Source: JBBRNH01 sp038230415
GTDB lineage: Bacteria; Bacteroidota; Bacteroidia; Cytophagales; Spirosomataceae
NCBI GenBank assembly: GCA_038230415.1
Contig: JBBRNH010000005.1
Span: 48,670-112,669 of the forward strand
Length of the DNA: 64,000 nucleotides
Reading direction: 5' to 3'
The position numbers and the translations under genes are program-made. Positions 44,995 through 53,310 of this stretch are shown here, one piece after another (within the stretch, counting starts at the first letter, position 1; each line of letters opens with the position of its first letter). The notes beneath the pieces are model-generated. The model searched no databases and was not told the DNA's origin. It was given only the letters and a program-made list of their open reading frames with translations.

Positions 44995-45100
44995 TCGCTG
45001 CGCTGTCGGTAGATGGTCATTCGCTGCGCTGTCATTCGTAACGTCAACTAATGGCGCGAAGCTACTAACGACAAAGCCAAATGACAGCGCAGCGAATGAC
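44991..45100. repeat. GTCATTCGCTGCGCTGTC repeat element
   Basis: Three copies of one word: a partial copy at 44991-45007, a full 21-nt copy at 45016-45036, and an exact inverted 21-nt copy at 45080-45100. The element fills the gap between the glycosyltransferase start codon (inside copy 1) and the ThuA gene stop codon (which begins at the last base of copy 3). The 43-bp core is weakly palindromic. Confidence 0.88.
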
Positions 45101-45936
45101 TATTTCAACCGCCCCGCCCAGGCAATGCCCCCGCCGATGTGTTGCAGCGCCAACGGGGTTTGAAACGTTTCGGCAGTGTGGCCGATGGCAGTATAAAACA
45201 TCCGGCCTTTGCCGATCCGGTTTGTCCACGAAATCGGGTGATCACCGCCCATACCCTTCATGATGCCGACGGGATACGTTTTTTCATCAACCGACAGCAA
45301 CACGCTGATTCCCGGCACGGTACGCGGGTTTTGCCGAAAATTATACCACTCATCAACCTTTCGCCAACGGGCAGGCAGAGTGGCGGTGGCGGGATGGTCA
45401 CTATTTTCGGTGATGAGTTCAGCTGCGGGCGTTTGCGGAAACAGCGTGTGATCCCGGAAATACGTGCCGATGAGTTTGCCATACCAGGGCCAGTCATACT
45501 CGGTATCGCTGGCCGAATGAACGCCCACATACCCGCCACCGGCTTCGACAAACCGCTCAAACGCCCGTTCCTGATCGCGCAGCAGCACGTCGCCGGTGGT
45601 CGAGAGGAAGACCACCACCCGAAACCGGCGCAGGTAGTTGTCGTTAAAAAACGCGCCATTTTCGGTGGTAATGATCTGCCAGCCGCGCCGTTTGCCGATG
45701 GCCCTGATAGCGGCAATGCCCGCTTCGATACTCTCGTGACGGTAGCCATTGGTTTTCGAGAAAACCAGTACACCATTCGCCACCGGGCCGGGGTCGGCGG
45801 GCCGGATGGTCTCGAACGTGGGTTCCTGACCGGGCAGTTTTTTCAGGACATACAACACATAGCCCGTCACGCCAACCGCAATCAGCATAAGAATCATCAG
45901 GAGCGAGCCGATAATGCGAAGAATCTTTTTACCCAT
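45100..45936 (-). CDS. ThuA-domain protein
   Basis: 278 residues from the ATG at 45936. An N-terminal membrane anchor (about 5-30) leads into a ThuA/glutamine-amidotransferase-like domain: NGVLVFSKTNGYRHESIEAG (about 54-73), FVEAGGGYVGVHSASDTEYDWPWYGKLIG, and HPISWTNRIGKGRMFYTAIGHTAETF at the end. ThuA proteins take part in sugar (trehalose-type) utilisation, and family members in Bacteroidota are usually periplasmic. The exact reaction is not established. It is divergent from the CPBP gene with only 15 bp between start codons. Confidence 0.85.
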   Translation of the reverse strand: MGKKILRIIGSLLMILMLIAVGVTGYVLYVLKKLPGQEPTFETIRPADPGPVANGVLVFSKTNGYRHESIEAGIAAIRAIGKRRGWQIITTENGAFFNDNYLRRFRVVVFLSTTGDVLLRDQERAFERFVEAGGGYVGVHSASDTEYDWPWYGKLIGTYFRDHTLFPQTPAAELITENSDHPATATLPARWRKVDEWYNFRQNPRTVPGISVLLSVDEKTYPVGIMKGMGGDHPISWTNRIGKGRMFYTAIGHTAETFQTPLALQHIGGGIAWAGRLK

Positions 45937-45951
45937 AGTTTTGGGGACATT

Positions 45952-46890
45952 ATGCGCCAACTCCTGACCTATTTCCGCGACCAGTTTCGGCGCGATTTCC
46001 GGCCTGACCTCTACGCGGCTACCGCCGTGTTTCTGGCCGCGCTGACTACCCTGAACTACACCGTTGATCTGGAAGACAGCGTAATTGATGCATACCAGGG
46101 CCGGTGGGAACGGACGTTTTTGTATTTTCTGCTGTATGGCACTGCCTATTTTGGCGCGGTCTGGCTCTGGACGTATTTCTGGAAACGGCCCGATGTCTGG
46201 CGCAATCGGTTTTTTTGGCAACACAGTTTGGCTGGCCTGGCGGTGTATTCGTTTGGCGTGAGTTTCACGGGTTACGGCGCGTGGAGTCAGCACATTCTTG
46301 ATGGCAAAATTTACCTGTATGCCTATCGCTGTTTCGGCAACGGGCAAACGCTGCTCACCATTGCCCTTCCGTTGTGGCTGTATCACCGCTTCATTGACCG
46401 TGAACCCACCGGGTTTTACGGCCTGAGACCCAAACGCGCCGGGATGAGCGTCTATCTGATTCTGCTCCTGCTAATGGTTCCCGTAATTGCCATAGCCGCC
46501 TATCAGCCTGATTTTCAGGCTACTTACCCACGCTACAAAGATACCGGCGCGGCAACCGTGCTGGGGGTTCCGAATTGGGCAACGGCCCTGATTTATGAAC
46601 TGAGCTACGGCTGGGATTTTGTGCCGACCGAACTCGTATTCCGGGGTTTTCTGGTAATTGGCCTGAGCCGGGTGCTGGGCAACGGGGCCATTTTGCCAAT
46701 GGTGGTCATGTATGCCACCATTCACTTCGGCAAACCCATTGGCGAAGCCATTTCGTCAATCCTGGGCGGCTATGTGTTGGGTGTGTTGGCGTTGTACACG
46801 CGCAGTATTTGGGGCGGTTTGCTCATTCACCTCGGCGTGGCCTGGGGTATGGAGTTAGCCGCTTTCATCACAAAAGCCGGGGCCGTCTAA
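45952..46890 (+). CDS. CPBP-family intramembrane protease-like protein
   Basis: 312 residues from the ATG at 45952. Several transmembrane helices are evident, and the C-terminal third is the CPBP (CAAX protease and bacteriocin-processing, Abi) region: DFVPTELVFRGFLVIG near 221-236, MYATIHFGKPIGEA, and GGLLIHLGVAWGMEL. The usual EExxxR motif is TExxxR here and the last motif lacks its Asn, so it may be catalytically altered. The frame extends far upstream, but that part only mirrors the ThuA gene. Function is probably protein processing or immunity-like. Confidence 0.82.
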   Translation: MRQLLTYFRDQFRRDFRPDLYAATAVFLAALTTLNYTVDLEDSVIDAYQGRWERTFLYFLLYGTAYFGAVWLWTYFWKRPDVWRNRFFWQHSLAGLAVYSFGVSFTGYGAWSQHILDGKIYLYAYRCFGNGQTLLTIALPLWLYHRFIDREPTGFYGLRPKRAGMSVYLILLLLMVPVIAIAAYQPDFQATYPRYKDTGAATVLGVPNWATALIYELSYGWDFVPTELVFRGFLVIGLSRVLGNGAILPMVVMYATIHFGKPIGEAISSILGGYVLGVLALYTRSIWGGLLIHLGVAWGMELAAFITKAGAV

Positions 46891-46910
46891 TCACATCATG
46901 TAGTTATCTT

Positions 46911-47804
46911 CTACGCCTGCCCTTCTTTTTTACTGGCGCGGTTAGCTTGCTTGATGCTCTCGCCAATCATGTCCCACTGCTCGGCAGTCACGCTGTCGAG
47001 GTGGCTGAATTCACCCGCGCCCAGCACTTCGCCCCCATCAATGGTGATGCTCTCGCCGGTGATGTAGCCCGAAAAGTCAGACAACAAAAAGGCCGCGAGG
47101 TTCGCCAATTCGCCGTGTTCACCCACGCGGCCCAGCGGAATCCGGCTCGTAGGGTCCATCATACTGGCAAGTGGTTCGGGAAAGAGCCGCTCCCACGCGC
47201 CCTTCGTTGGGAACGGGCCGGGCGCAATCGCGTTGAGCCGGATGCCGTACTTACCCCACTCGGCGGCTAATGATTTGGTCATAATCAAGGCACCACCTTT
47301 GGCAACGGCACTCGGCACCACGTATCCCGAACCCGTTGTGGCGTAGGTGGTTGAGATGTTCAATACAGTGCCGGGAATCTTGTTTTCTATCCAATATTTG
47401 CCAACGGCGAGCGTGAAGTAATACGTGCCGCGCAGCACAATATCAACCACCGTATCGAAGGCTTTGTAGGATAGCCGCTCGGTTGGGCTGATAAAATTAC
47501 CCGCCGAGTTGTTGAGCAGGCTGTCAATACGGCCAAATTTCTCGACGGTCAGGGCAATCACGTTTTCGATCTCCATCGGGTTCCGCACGTCGCACTGCAC
47601 CGCTAACACCGTTCCGCCGGTCTCGGCCATAAGTTCTTCGGCGGTGGCATCAATCACGGCTTGCCGACGGCTGCAAATGGTTACGTTGGCTCCGAGCGTC
47701 AAGAAATAGCGGGTCATTGATTTGCCGAGGCCCGTGCCTCCGCCGGTCACGATAATGGTTTTTCCTTTGAGCGCGTCCTCGCGCAACATTCCGGTAGTGT
47801 TCAT
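46911..47804 (-). CDS. 2,4-dienoyl-CoA reductase-like SDR
   Basis: 297 residues from the ATG at 47804. Rossmann motif TGGGTGLGK at 20-28, NNSAG at 98-102. The active-site stretch TYATTGSGYVVPSAVAK places Tyr154 and Lys169 fifteen residues apart, the unusual spacing of mitochondrial-type 2,4-dienoyl-CoA reductase (DECR1), rather than the YxxxK of ordinary SDRs; KSLAAEWGKYG and PGPFPTKGAWERL also follow DECR. It would reduce 2,4-dienoyl-CoA with NADPH during breakdown of polyunsaturated fatty acids. The next gene upstream (minus strand) is a dienoyl-CoA isomerase-like protein, consistent with one pathway. The gap between them is filled by a word-like repeat. Confidence 0.88.
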   Translation of the reverse strand: MNTTGMLREDALKGKTIIVTGGGTGLGKSMTRYFLTLGANVTICSRRQAVIDATAEELMAETGGTVLAVQCDVRNPMEIENVIALTVEKFGRIDSLLNNSAGNFISPTERLSYKAFDTVVDIVLRGTYYFTLAVGKYWIENKIPGTVLNISTTYATTGSGYVVPSAVAKGGALIMTKSLAAEWGKYGIRLNAIAPGPFPTKGAWERLFPEPLASMMDPTSRIPLGRVGEHGELANLAAFLLSDFSGYITGESITIDGGEVLGAGEFSHLDSVTAEQWDMIGESIKQANRASKKEGQA

Positions 47805-47896
47805 AATTAGTGATGAATGAAGGGTGGAGAGTGATGAGTAAAAAATAGTTTTAAGCAAATTATTCTTCACTCATCATTCAGCACTCTTCACTATGT
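47805..47896. repeat. Word-like degenerate inverted tract
   Basis: 92 bp that exactly fill the gap between the start codon of the reductase gene and the stop of the hydratase/isomerase gene. Left half is G/A-rich (ATGAATGAAGGGTGGAGAGT), right half C/T-rich with TTCACTCATCATTCAG, so the two halves are reverse complements in word content but not in exact order. Confidence 0.65.
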
Positions 47897-48736
47897 TTAG
47901 TATCCTCTTTCTGATTTTTTATTAAAGGCGGCTTTGCGTCGTTCGACGGTAGCGGTCATGGCCTCGCTGAAATCGGTGGACTGCATCTGACTCGAATTCC
48001 AGACGGCCACGTATTGCAAACCCGCTTCTACATCTTTGCCGATGCCGTAGTTCAGCACGTCTTTAGCCCCCTGTACGGCAGACGCAGGCAGGGCGGCAAT
48101 TTGGCGGGCCATCTCGTCGGCAGCCGCAAACAGGGCTTCGGGCGTGTCATAGACGTGATTGACCAGCCCAATTTTTTCGGCAAAAGCAGCATCAAAATCG
48201 CTGGCGGTGAAGGCTAACTCGCGGGTGTAGCCCTGCCCGATGATGTGCGGCAAAAACTGCAACGCGCCAATGTCGGGCGTAATGGCGAGTTTGGCTTCGC
48301 GCAGGCTGAATTTGGCATCGGTGCTGCACAGCCGGATGTCGGCAGCGGCAATCATGTTTACGCCCCCGCCAATGCACCAGCCATGCACGGCGGCAATCAC
48401 GGGTTTGGGCAACTGGTGCATCTTCACGAATCCCGACTGCATAAACCGAATCTGCGCCATGAGTTTGCGTCGTTCAACAGCGAGGGCGTTACCCGAAGCC
48501 ATCGCGCTGATGCGGGGCAGCATCCGGGCCACATCGAGGCCGTAGCTGAAATGCTCGCCGGAACCGCGAATCACAATGCAACGCACGTCGGGCATTTCAT
48601 TAATACGGTCCATTGCCTGCGGGAGTTCGTCCCAGAACTCCGGCCCCATGGCGTTGCCTTTGCCGGGGCCAAGCAGTGAAACCGTCATTACGCCATCGGC
48701 GTGGTCGAGAGAAAGCGATTGATAGGTTGGGGTCAT
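47897..48736 (-). CDS. Enoyl-CoA hydratase/isomerase family, dienoyl-CoA isomerase-like
   Basis: 279 residues from the ATG at 48736. Crotonase fold: oxyanion-hole region GSGEHFSYGLDVARML (58-73) and the HGWCIGGGVNMIAAADIRL helix (118-136). The spacing of three active-site positions matches delta3,5-delta2,4-dienoyl-CoA isomerase (ECH1): position 127, Glu147 and Asp155. ECH1 has Asp at the first; here it is Asn127. The downstream gene is a 2,4-dienoyl-CoA reductase homologue, so this is likely an auxiliary enzyme of unsaturated fatty acid oxidation. Simple hydratase activity remains possible. The 36-codon upstream extension of the frame overlaps the toxin gene and is not used. Confidence 0.87.
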   Translation of the reverse strand: MTPTYQSLSLDHADGVMTVSLLGPGKGNAMGPEFWDELPQAMDRINEMPDVRCIVIRGSGEHFSYGLDVARMLPRISAMASGNALAVERRKLMAQIRFMQSGFVKMHQLPKPVIAAVHGWCIGGGVNMIAAADIRLCSTDAKFSLREAKLAITPDIGALQFLPHIIGQGYTRELAFTASDFDAAFAEKIGLVNHVYDTPEALFAAADEMARQIAALPASAVQGAKDVLNYGIGKDVEAGLQYVAVWNSSQMQSTDFSEAMTATVERRKAAFNKKSERGY

Positions 48737-48797
48737 CGTCAGAAATAGTATGCCTGCATACGGTGTGGTAAAATTAGGGGATGAATTTAGATTTTGT

Positions 48798-49136
48798 TCA
48801 GAATATAACGTCAACTCGGTCGCTATATGCCACCAGTAGGTCATGCTCGTTAAGGAGTGCAGTAATTTCTGACCAATAGGCCGAAAAGTAGTTGTGTAAA
48901 CCAGCCAGGGTCTGATTCCCTAACCGAAAATGAACCACTTTGGGACGTTGGCGGGCCACAAGTGAGCGGTCATAGAAATCACTGTCTTTAGTAAGAATAA
49001 CCAGGTTGTCTCGGAGCGCATGCTGCCAGATTTCGGTGTCTGGCAAGGTAGTCTGGATGTCGGCCACGAATGAGAATTCGGGCTTATTGAAAAAGCGAAA
49101 CTTCTTTGGCAGGTTCACATCGACCAGAAAATTCAT
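48798..49136 (-). CDS. DUF5615 PIN-like toxin
   Basis: 112 residues. The N-terminal MNFLVDVNLPKKF with Asp6 and the VILTKDSDFYDRS block (Asp52, Asp54 region) are characteristic of the DUF5615/Mut7-C-like PIN branch, a likely RNase toxin. It overlaps its partner gene by 4 bp (ATGA), so the pair is translationally coupled. It is compact and complete. Confidence 0.87.
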   Translation of the reverse strand: MNFLVDVNLPKKFRFFNKPEFSFVADIQTTLPDTEIWQHALRDNLVILTKDSDFYDRSLVARQRPKVVHFRLGNQTLAGLHNYFSAYWSEITALLNEHDLLVAYSDRVDVIF

Positions 49137-49375
49137 GCCGCCATTCGTAAAGGATATGAATCAACACGAATATCGGCCAGCATAGCTGCGTACTCAAGAG
49201 AAGCCCGAATGTCGGCTTCTTCCAGGTATGGATAGGCTTCCAGGAGATTTTCGGTCGTTTCTCCGGCGGCCAAATATTCTAAAATTGTTTTGACTGTAAT
49301 CCGCATCCCACGAATTGTTGGTCTCCCGTTGCACACATCGGGCTTTATGGTAATTCGGTTTGATGACAAAATCAT
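49133..49375 (-). CDS. DUF433 antitoxin
   Basis: 80 residues from the ATG at 49375. The sequence NRITIKPDVCNGRPTIRGMRITVKTILEYLAAGETTENLLEAYPYLEEADIRASLEYAA is a textbook DUF433 domain (two HTH-like helices), the standard partner of DUF5615. It probably binds DNA and blocks the toxin. The four-base overlap with the toxin gene supports pairing. The 36 extra codons upstream lie past the promoter and inside the neighbouring gene, so I exclude them. Confidence 0.9.
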   Translation of the reverse strand: MILSSNRITIKPDVCNGRPTIRGMRITVKTILEYLAAGETTENLLEAYPYLEEADIRASLEYAAMLADIRVDSYPLRMAA

Positions 49376-49411
49376 TTCAAATAATTGTTTGAGTTGAGCC
49401 ACAAAATACGG

Positions 49412-49419
49412 CAAAATTA
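49412..49419 (-). promoter_or_regulatory. Promoter of the DUF433/DUF5615 pair
   Basis: On the minus strand TAATTTTG, exact TAnnTTTG, 36 bp upstream of the antitoxin ATG. It overlaps the stop codon (49417-49419) of the preceding glycosidase-like gene. Confidence 0.55.
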
Positions 49420-50367
49420 ACCTAATGTGGCTGCGCCAAAGCCCGACGCGCCGAAGCCGTTGCCGTTGTAGAGCATGAGCCACTGATTGCGGTGTTGCAG
49501 CACGTGGCCGTAGTCCATCATGTCAGAATCCCAGCCATCGGCAGCCCGTTCGATACCGGCGAGGTCGTCGCGCCGTTGCCAGCTAATGCCATCTGCCGAT
49601 TCGGCGTAGCCCATCCGGTAACTCCGCGATACGTCGGTGCGGTAATTGGTTGCGTTGCGAAACGAGAAATACATTTTGTATAGATTGCCCTCTTTATACA
49701 CCGTTGGCCGACCGATGGCATCCGTAAACTCGTCGTAACCGACGCAGACCTGCCCCGTGCGGTGCCAGTGGATACCATCCTGAGATTCAGCGTATTTGAC
49801 ATCATAGAACGGTTCTGGCCGCCCCGCAATGACTTCGATTTTAGTGCAGGACAGATACCACATCCGCCACGTGCCGTTTTCGATCATCACGCAGGGCTGG
49901 GCCACCCACACCTGATCAAAAACATACCTGTCGAGGATGGGGCCGGTAAACATCCGCTCAAACGTCAGCCCACCGTCGCGGCTCACGGCCAGGCCAATAC
50001 CAAGCCGGTAACTGGCCGTGCTGCTCACGTTCCAGCCGGTGTAGTAGAGCCAGATTTCATCGGTTCCGTCGGCAGCTTTCACGGGCAGAAACCACGAGGG
50101 CATCGTGCCGGCTTCGTCAAACATCCCCACTGCGCCGTAGCTCAAACAGGGCTTGTTATGCACATACAGCACGTTGTTGAGGTCGTCGGCAGCGAGTTCG
50201 ACAAACGACGTGGCCGAGCGGCTTTGCCCGTCGCGGGTCGAGAAATAGACCCGCAGGCGGGTTGGGTCGTTGGGCAGGGGAAAGCCAAACGGCACCTGGG
50301 CGTGGGTTCGGCTGAAGGGCATGGCCCCGGTAGGTTTGTAGATGATGCCTTTTTTTGTCCAGTTCAT
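49417..50367 (-). CDS. Glycosidase-like five-bladed beta-propeller protein
   Basis: 316 residues. Recurrent blades with W-Y and DGxxW/F phrases (LYYTGWN, LAVSRDGGLTFER, WRMWYLSCTK, KYAESQDGIHWHRTG, YKMYFSFRNA, GYAESADGISWQRRDD) are typical of GH43/GH32-type propellers. No signal peptide is seen, which suggests a cytoplasmic role, perhaps in making or trimming a surface glycan. It is the last gene of a three-gene sugar operon, 6 bp after the GT-C gene. True hydrolase activity is unproven: many proteins with this fold in polysaccharide loci are non-catalytic or use nucleotide sugars. Confidence 0.75.
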   Translation of the reverse strand: MNWTKKGIIYKPTGAMPFSRTHAQVPFGFPLPNDPTRLRVYFSTRDGQSRSATSFVELAADDLNNVLYVHNKPCLSYGAVGMFDEAGTMPSWFLPVKAADGTDEIWLYYTGWNVSSTASYRLGIGLAVSRDGGLTFERMFTGPILDRYVFDQVWVAQPCVMIENGTWRMWYLSCTKIEVIAGRPEPFYDVKYAESQDGIHWHRTGQVCVGYDEFTDAIGRPTVYKEGNLYKMYFSFRNATNYRTDVSRSYRMGYAESADGISWQRRDDLAGIERAADGWDSDMMDYGHVLQHRNQWLMLYNGNGFGASGFGAATLG

Positions 50368-50373
50368 AATCGA

Positions 50374-52077
50374 TCAAAACGTGTTGATTGCCAGTATATT
50401 CTGTGCTTTTGGCAGGCCATTAATCCGGTCGAGACGGACATAAATGCGGGCATCATTTGCCATACCCACATACCGGTAATGCGCCTTCACGAAGGCACCG
50501 AGCGGTTTTATGATTTCGTGGCCCTGGGTTTTGCGGTCGGTCATCCACATATTCTGGCTACCCACAGCGTCTATAAAAACGGGCGGAAACGAACGGTAAA
50601 AATCGCGTAGATACCGTTGCTGATATACGGGTGTCATCGCGCTCTGGAACACGCACCGTTCCGAGTGATTCTCTGCCGTTCCCTGGTGCATATTTGCACT
50701 CACGTAATAGTCGCACCGCCAGCCCCAGACCACGAGCGGTTCGGCATCGTTGGCATATTTCCGAATCTGCTGCACAATGGGCGGCTGTGGCGTTGAGAGA
50801 CCAAGTCGGTTACACGGATAAAACCCGGGTGATACGTCCTGAGCGTAATTCAATGCGCTTTTCCCGGCCAGAACAGTCAGAAACAAAACCGGAGCCAGCA
50901 GCGGAACCAGCCTAAATTTGGGATTTTTGTGCGGCAGCAGCAGTAATTTCCAGGCTAAGGCCAGCAACAAAAGCAACGGGCCAGCCATAAAAAAGAAATA
51001 GTGGACAAACTCGGTGCCGGTGCGGGTAACCGTATAAAAAGCCGCCAATACCGACAAACTGATAAACCCGGTCCGCGCTCCCCAACTCTCTGACCAGGCC
51101 GGGCGTTGCGGCATCGTGCTATACCGGCCAATGGCCGCAAGCGTGACCAGCACACTGAAAGCGACCAACGCGCCAAACTCCTGACCTTTAGCCAGATGTC
51201 TCGGAAAATTCAGACTATTTTGCCAGTGGTCGGTATTGCTGCCGTAACGGAGATTACCCTCGATATAAAACAACCAGAAGTCATCGTATAAGCCATTGGC
51301 CCAGGCCATGCCGACAAACGCTACCGGGAAAATCAACGCGCCAAGCCCCAGCAGTGCCAGTTGCGTTAGTTTGGGTAGCCAGGCGGTTGGTTGCCGAAGT
51401 ACGCTTACCACAACCCCTACCCCCAGAACAGCCGCCAACGGCGCACCCTGTAATTTACCCAGCGGCACCAGACCCAGCAGCAACCCGATTAAAAACAGGG
51501 TGCTATATGCCGGTTGCCGCCGGGTATCTACACCCGAAAATAGCCAGGTTCCGGCGGATAGTAAAAGAACAGGTACTAACTCACTGCAATAGCTCAATAT
51601 GTCGCCATTGTGAGTCAGGCCCAGCGTAAACAGTGCGGGTAACAGGGCTAACCGGGCGGGTTGCTGACCAAACCAGTTGCGGGCCGTTTTGTATAGAAAA
51701 AACAAACTGGCGGCAATCAGCAGAAAGCCCAGGAGCCGGGCCGATATATAGTCGAAGGGCAGGCCAAACCACGACGGAATAATGAGCGCGTAACTGTCTA
51801 AGGGGCCAATGGTGGTGCCGTCCACAGAGCGAAAATACACCGGGTCATAGCGGCCTAAAGTCAGACCCTGGGTAATCATCTGGCTCTCGTCGGGGTTGAT
51901 TTCCCGGTTATAAATGATACTCGGCAGGCGCAGAAAAAACAACACCGCCAGCGTGGCCGGTACAAACCAGCCCTGCCAACGGTGCGAAAAAAACAGTAGC
52001 CATGCTAGCAATCCGCCACAGAGCAGAAACGAGAGCGCGGTATGAATAACGGGGAAAGTAGCGAAGCCGGAGAACAT
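50374..52077 (-). CDS. GT-C (GT39-like) membrane glycosyltransferase
   Basis: 567 residues with about 11-12 membrane helices in the first 410 residues, then a periplasmic tail. The first extracytoplasmic loop has NREINPDESQMITQG (about 57-71); the Asp-Glu pair is the metal/lipid-sugar site of ArnT/PMT-type GT-C enzymes. It would use a polyprenyl-phosphate sugar and act on the periplasmic side. Two base pairs separate it from the epimerase upstream, a tight operon. The acceptor cannot be determined. Confidence 0.82.
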   Translation of the reverse strand: MFSGFATFPVIHTALSFLLCGGLLAWLLFFSHRWQGWFVPATLAVLFFLRLPSIIYNREINPDESQMITQGLTLGRYDPVYFRSVDGTTIGPLDSYALIIPSWFGLPFDYISARLLGFLLIAASLFFLYKTARNWFGQQPARLALLPALFTLGLTHNGDILSYCSELVPVLLLSAGTWLFSGVDTRRQPAYSTLFLIGLLLGLVPLGKLQGAPLAAVLGVGVVVSVLRQPTAWLPKLTQLALLGLGALIFPVAFVGMAWANGLYDDFWLFYIEGNLRYGSNTDHWQNSLNFPRHLAKGQEFGALVAFSVLVTLAAIGRYSTMPQRPAWSESWGARTGFISLSVLAAFYTVTRTGTEFVHYFFFMAGPLLLLLALAWKLLLLPHKNPKFRLVPLLAPVLFLTVLAGKSALNYAQDVSPGFYPCNRLGLSTPQPPIVQQIRKYANDAEPLVVWGWRCDYYVSANMHQGTAENHSERCVFQSAMTPVYQQRYLRDFYRSFPPVFIDAVGSQNMWMTDRKTQGHEIIKPLGAFVKAHYRYVGMANDARIYVRLDRINGLPKAQNILAINTF

Positions 52078-52079
52078 CG

Positions 52080-53153
52080 TTAGGTGGTCGTTGCCAACCG
52101 GGCCACCATACCATCGTGAATTTCGACCATTGTCTGGTGCAGGTTGTATGTCCAGTCCCAGCCGGGGTAGTGGGCCTTAAATTTGCTCAGGTCAGAAACG
52201 TACCAGATATGGTCGCCGATGCGGTTGGTATCTGAGTAGCTGAAATTCATGGTGTTACCCGAAATTTCTTCGCAGATGCTGATGCCTTCGAGCATCGACA
52301 CGTTGGCATAGCGGCCACCGCCTGCATTATAGACCTCACCGGCGCGTGGATTCTGGTAAAAGTGCCAGAACATATTTACCAGGTCGTGGCTGTGGATATT
52401 ATCCCGAACCTGCTTACCCTTGTAGCCGAAAATGGTGTAGTGATTGCCCGTGATGGCGCACTTCATGAGGTAGCTCAAAAAGCCGTGCAGTTGCGCCCCG
52501 GAGTGGTTTGGCCCCGTTAGGCAGCCGCCCCTGAACACGCCGGTTTTCATGCCAAAGTACCGGCCATATTCCTGCACCAGAATGTCAGCCGCCACTTTTG
52601 AGGCACCAAAAAGCGAGTGTTTGGTGTGGTCAATGCTCATCTGCTCGTCAATGCCGTTGGTAAAATAAGGGTGGCTCCGGTCAATTTCGTAGCGCGTTTC
52701 GGTCTCAATGAGGGGCAGGTAGTTCGGCGTATCGCCATATACTTTGTTGGTCGAGGTGAAGATAAATACGGCTTCGGGGCAATGTTGCCGGGTCATTTCG
52801 AGCATATTCAGCGTCCCGTTGGCGTTCACGGCAAAATCGGTGAAGGGTTCGCGGGCGGCCCAGTCGTGGCTGGGCTGGGCGGCTGCGTGAATAATGAGCT
52901 TAATATCGGTGCCGAACTCGCGGAAAATCACCTCCAACTGACTCACCTCCCGAATGTCGGCAGCGCGGTGTTTGTAGTTCGGGTATGCTTCTTCGAGCCG
53001 GTTGCGGTTCCAGTCGGTTGAGCTTTCGGCCCCGAAAAAGTACTGCCGCATATTGTTGTCAATACCGATAATGGCATCGAACTTATCAGCAAAAAAAGCG
53101 ACGGATTCGCTGCCAATCAGGCCGGCAGACCCCGTTACTAAAGCAATGTTCAT
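52080..53153 (-). CDS. NAD-dependent epimerase, CDP-paratose 2-epimerase-like
   Basis: 357 residues. Rossmann motif TGSAGLIGS (7-15), IDNN (31-34), HAAAQPSHDWA (89-99), and the STNKVYGD signature (134-141) mark the tyvelose/CDP-paratose 2-epimerase branch of the extended SDR family. In the active site the normal YxxxK is FGASK: Phe182 replaces the tyrosine while Lys186 remains. This GRYFGMKTGVFRGGCLTGP subfamily is found near surface-sugar genes. It probably modifies a nucleotide-linked sugar for the GT-C enzyme downstream (2-bp gap). First gene of the operon. Confidence 0.85.
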   Translation of the reverse strand: MNIALVTGSAGLIGSESVAFFADKFDAIIGIDNNMRQYFFGAESSTDWNRNRLEEAYPNYKHRAADIREVSQLEVIFREFGTDIKLIIHAAAQPSHDWAAREPFTDFAVNANGTLNMLEMTRQHCPEAVFIFTSTNKVYGDTPNYLPLIETETRYEIDRSHPYFTNGIDEQMSIDHTKHSLFGASKVAADILVQEYGRYFGMKTGVFRGGCLTGPNHSGAQLHGFLSYLMKCAITGNHYTIFGYKGKQVRDNIHSHDLVNMFWHFYQNPRAGEVYNAGGGRYANVSMLEGISICEEISGNTMNFSYSDTNRIGDHIWYVSDLSKFKAHYPGWDWTYNLHQTMVEIHDGMVARLATTT

Positions 53154-53310
53154 AACAAACAGACGGTTGTTTATGGAAAAAATCCTACGAAGTGCGAATT
53201 CAAAGACAAATTAACGTAAATAAATCATATCGGCGGGCAGACAGCCACTATTTTACGTCTCACCGCCAAACGGCTTTTCCCAATGAAAAAGAGACGAAGT
53301 GGCTTGGGTA

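Noticed and set aside
45139..45951. Upstream extension of the CPBP protein
   Set aside because: It is the complement of the ThuA gene; the proper membrane-protein start is at 45952.
45937..46386. Upstream extension of the ThuA protein
   Set aside because: Would run through the CPBP coding region; ThuA domain and membrane anchor start properly at 45936.
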